The notes under the pieces: model-generated | Told to the model about the DNA's origin: nothing | The model's input: only the letters and a program-made list of their open reading frames with translations | Database searches by the model: none | Assembly: GCA_022545705.1 (NCBI GenBank) | Contig: JACZQN010000013.1 | Location: 1 to 32,683 of the forward strand | Length of the DNA: 32,683 bases | Direction of reading: 5' to 3' | Source of the DNA: Nitrospirota bacterium | Lineage (GTDB): Bacteria; Nitrospirota; Nitrospiria; Nitrospirales; Nitrospiraceae | Made by a program: the position numbers and the translations under genes | Shown: positions 32,336 to 32,683 of the stretch, piece after piece | Layout: every line of letters begins with the position of its first letter | Numbering within the stretch: the first letter of the stretch is position 1

Positions 32336-32683
32336 TTAGGGAGTAGGCTCGGATTGCCGTCGGGCGTGAATCGCAGCGAGCAACTCTTCTTCTGGGACCG
32401 CCGCGCCGTGTAGGGTTCGGAGCAGGTGTGAGCGGACGAGGGCCTCGAGGTCGGCCAGGGTTCGGATGGCCAGGCGAACGTAGAGATATTGGACCAAGGG
32501 CTCGGAGAGACCGGGCAGGGTGGTCCACGCGGCAATGTCCGGCGGCAACGGGCGTTTGAGCTGTTCGTAAGTCCTGATCGTACCGTTCTCCAAGAATTCC
32601 TCAATCATGCCCGCCAGATCTTGGCCGATTCCGGCGATCTGCTGGAGCGCTCCCCGTCGGGCGACCGTCTCAATATCCTCGCC
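32336..32683 (-). CDS. Partial helix-hairpin-helix (PolX N-terminal-like) protein, cut by the window edge
   Basis: 115 residues are visible; the 5' end lies beyond the window and the frame is open to 32683. EDIETVARRGALQQIAGIGQDLAG and LPPDIAAWTTLPGLSEPLVQYL are two helix-hairpin-helix blocks matching the 8-kDa N-terminal domain of PolX-type DNA polymerases, which bind DNA without sequence specificity. The protein then stops after about 40 more residues (ALVRSHLLRTLHGAA, then AIHARRQSEPTP) where PolX would continue for about 400 residues with palm and PHP domains. It is therefore either a stand-alone HHH protein or a truncated one. The stop is 4 bases from the composite repeat. Confidence 0.65.
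   Translation of the reverse strand, partial: GEDIETVARRGALQQIAGIGQDLAGMIEEFLENGTIRTYEQLKRPLPPDIAAWTTLPGLSEPLVQYLYVRLAIRTLADLEALVRSHLLRTLHGAAVPEEELLAAIHARRQSEPTP

Noticed and set aside
1-32683. CRISPR arrays, prophage or integrated element
   Set aside because: No regularly spaced direct repeats, integrase, transposase or phage structural genes were seen.

Overview
The window reads as chromosomal DNA of a Nitrospira-like bacterium (phylum Nitrospirota). This rests on the high-GC coding style, the LL-diaminopimelate aminotransferase (dapL) gene beside folK and panC, a giant periplasmic multicopper oxidase, and an inverted repeat with GCAGGATGTTGAAAAAGGCC arms that I associate from memory with Nitrospira genomes. 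No CRISPR array, complete IS element, rRNA or convincing tRNA was found. About 24 genes, one gene remnant and one partial gene at the right edge are supported.

Layout. (1) 1-2850: an ECF sigma factor, a one-TM DUF4384 protein that probably acts as its membrane partner, and the 5' stump of a secreted VIT-domain gene cut off against a bactofilin gene. (2) 2684-4480: bactofilin, divergent from a ParB/sulfiredoxin-fold protein, an arrangement reminiscent of bactofilin/ParB-like scaffolds. (3) 4569-7955: pterin-4a-carbinolamine dehydratase, a cobalamin-binding radical SAM enzyme of the RiPP C-methyltransferase type with no visible precursor peptide, and an NAD-dependent epimerase. (4) 8097-9105: an AhpD-like protein, a small hypothetical protein, and a strong promoter with two palindromes. 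(5) 9122-15709: a TetR-MFP-RND-TolC efflux operon. (6) 15735-19660: inositol-monophosphatase family enzyme, hypothetical and membrane proteins, a PmtA-like methyltransferase, and an unrecognised protein. (7) 19761-22535: dapL-folK-panC biosynthetic cluster. (8) 22784-25856: a secreted Ig/PKD-type protein and a KimA-like APC potassium transporter. (9) 25967-32112: a 1631-residue six-cupredoxin-type multicopper oxidase and a secreted cupredoxin/carboxypeptidase-regulatory protein, separated by a clear intrinsic terminator. (10) The right edge holds a composite palindromic repeat and the end of a PolX-type helix-hairpin-helix protein.

Two patterns cut across the window. Four of the seven convergent gene junctions carry long palindromic repeat structures of different sequence; the other three are very short or overlapping. 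Four genes lack a Shine-Dalgarno sequence and instead have a -10-like hexamer 6-7 bases before the ATG, suggesting leaderless transcripts.

The best candidates for undescribed biology are the multicopper oxidase with its cupredoxin partner (probably periplasmic metal or electron-transfer chemistry), the orphan B12 radical SAM enzyme beside a pterin dehydratase, and the bactofilin/ParB-like pair. All functions are inferred by reading the sequence; no database search was possible.
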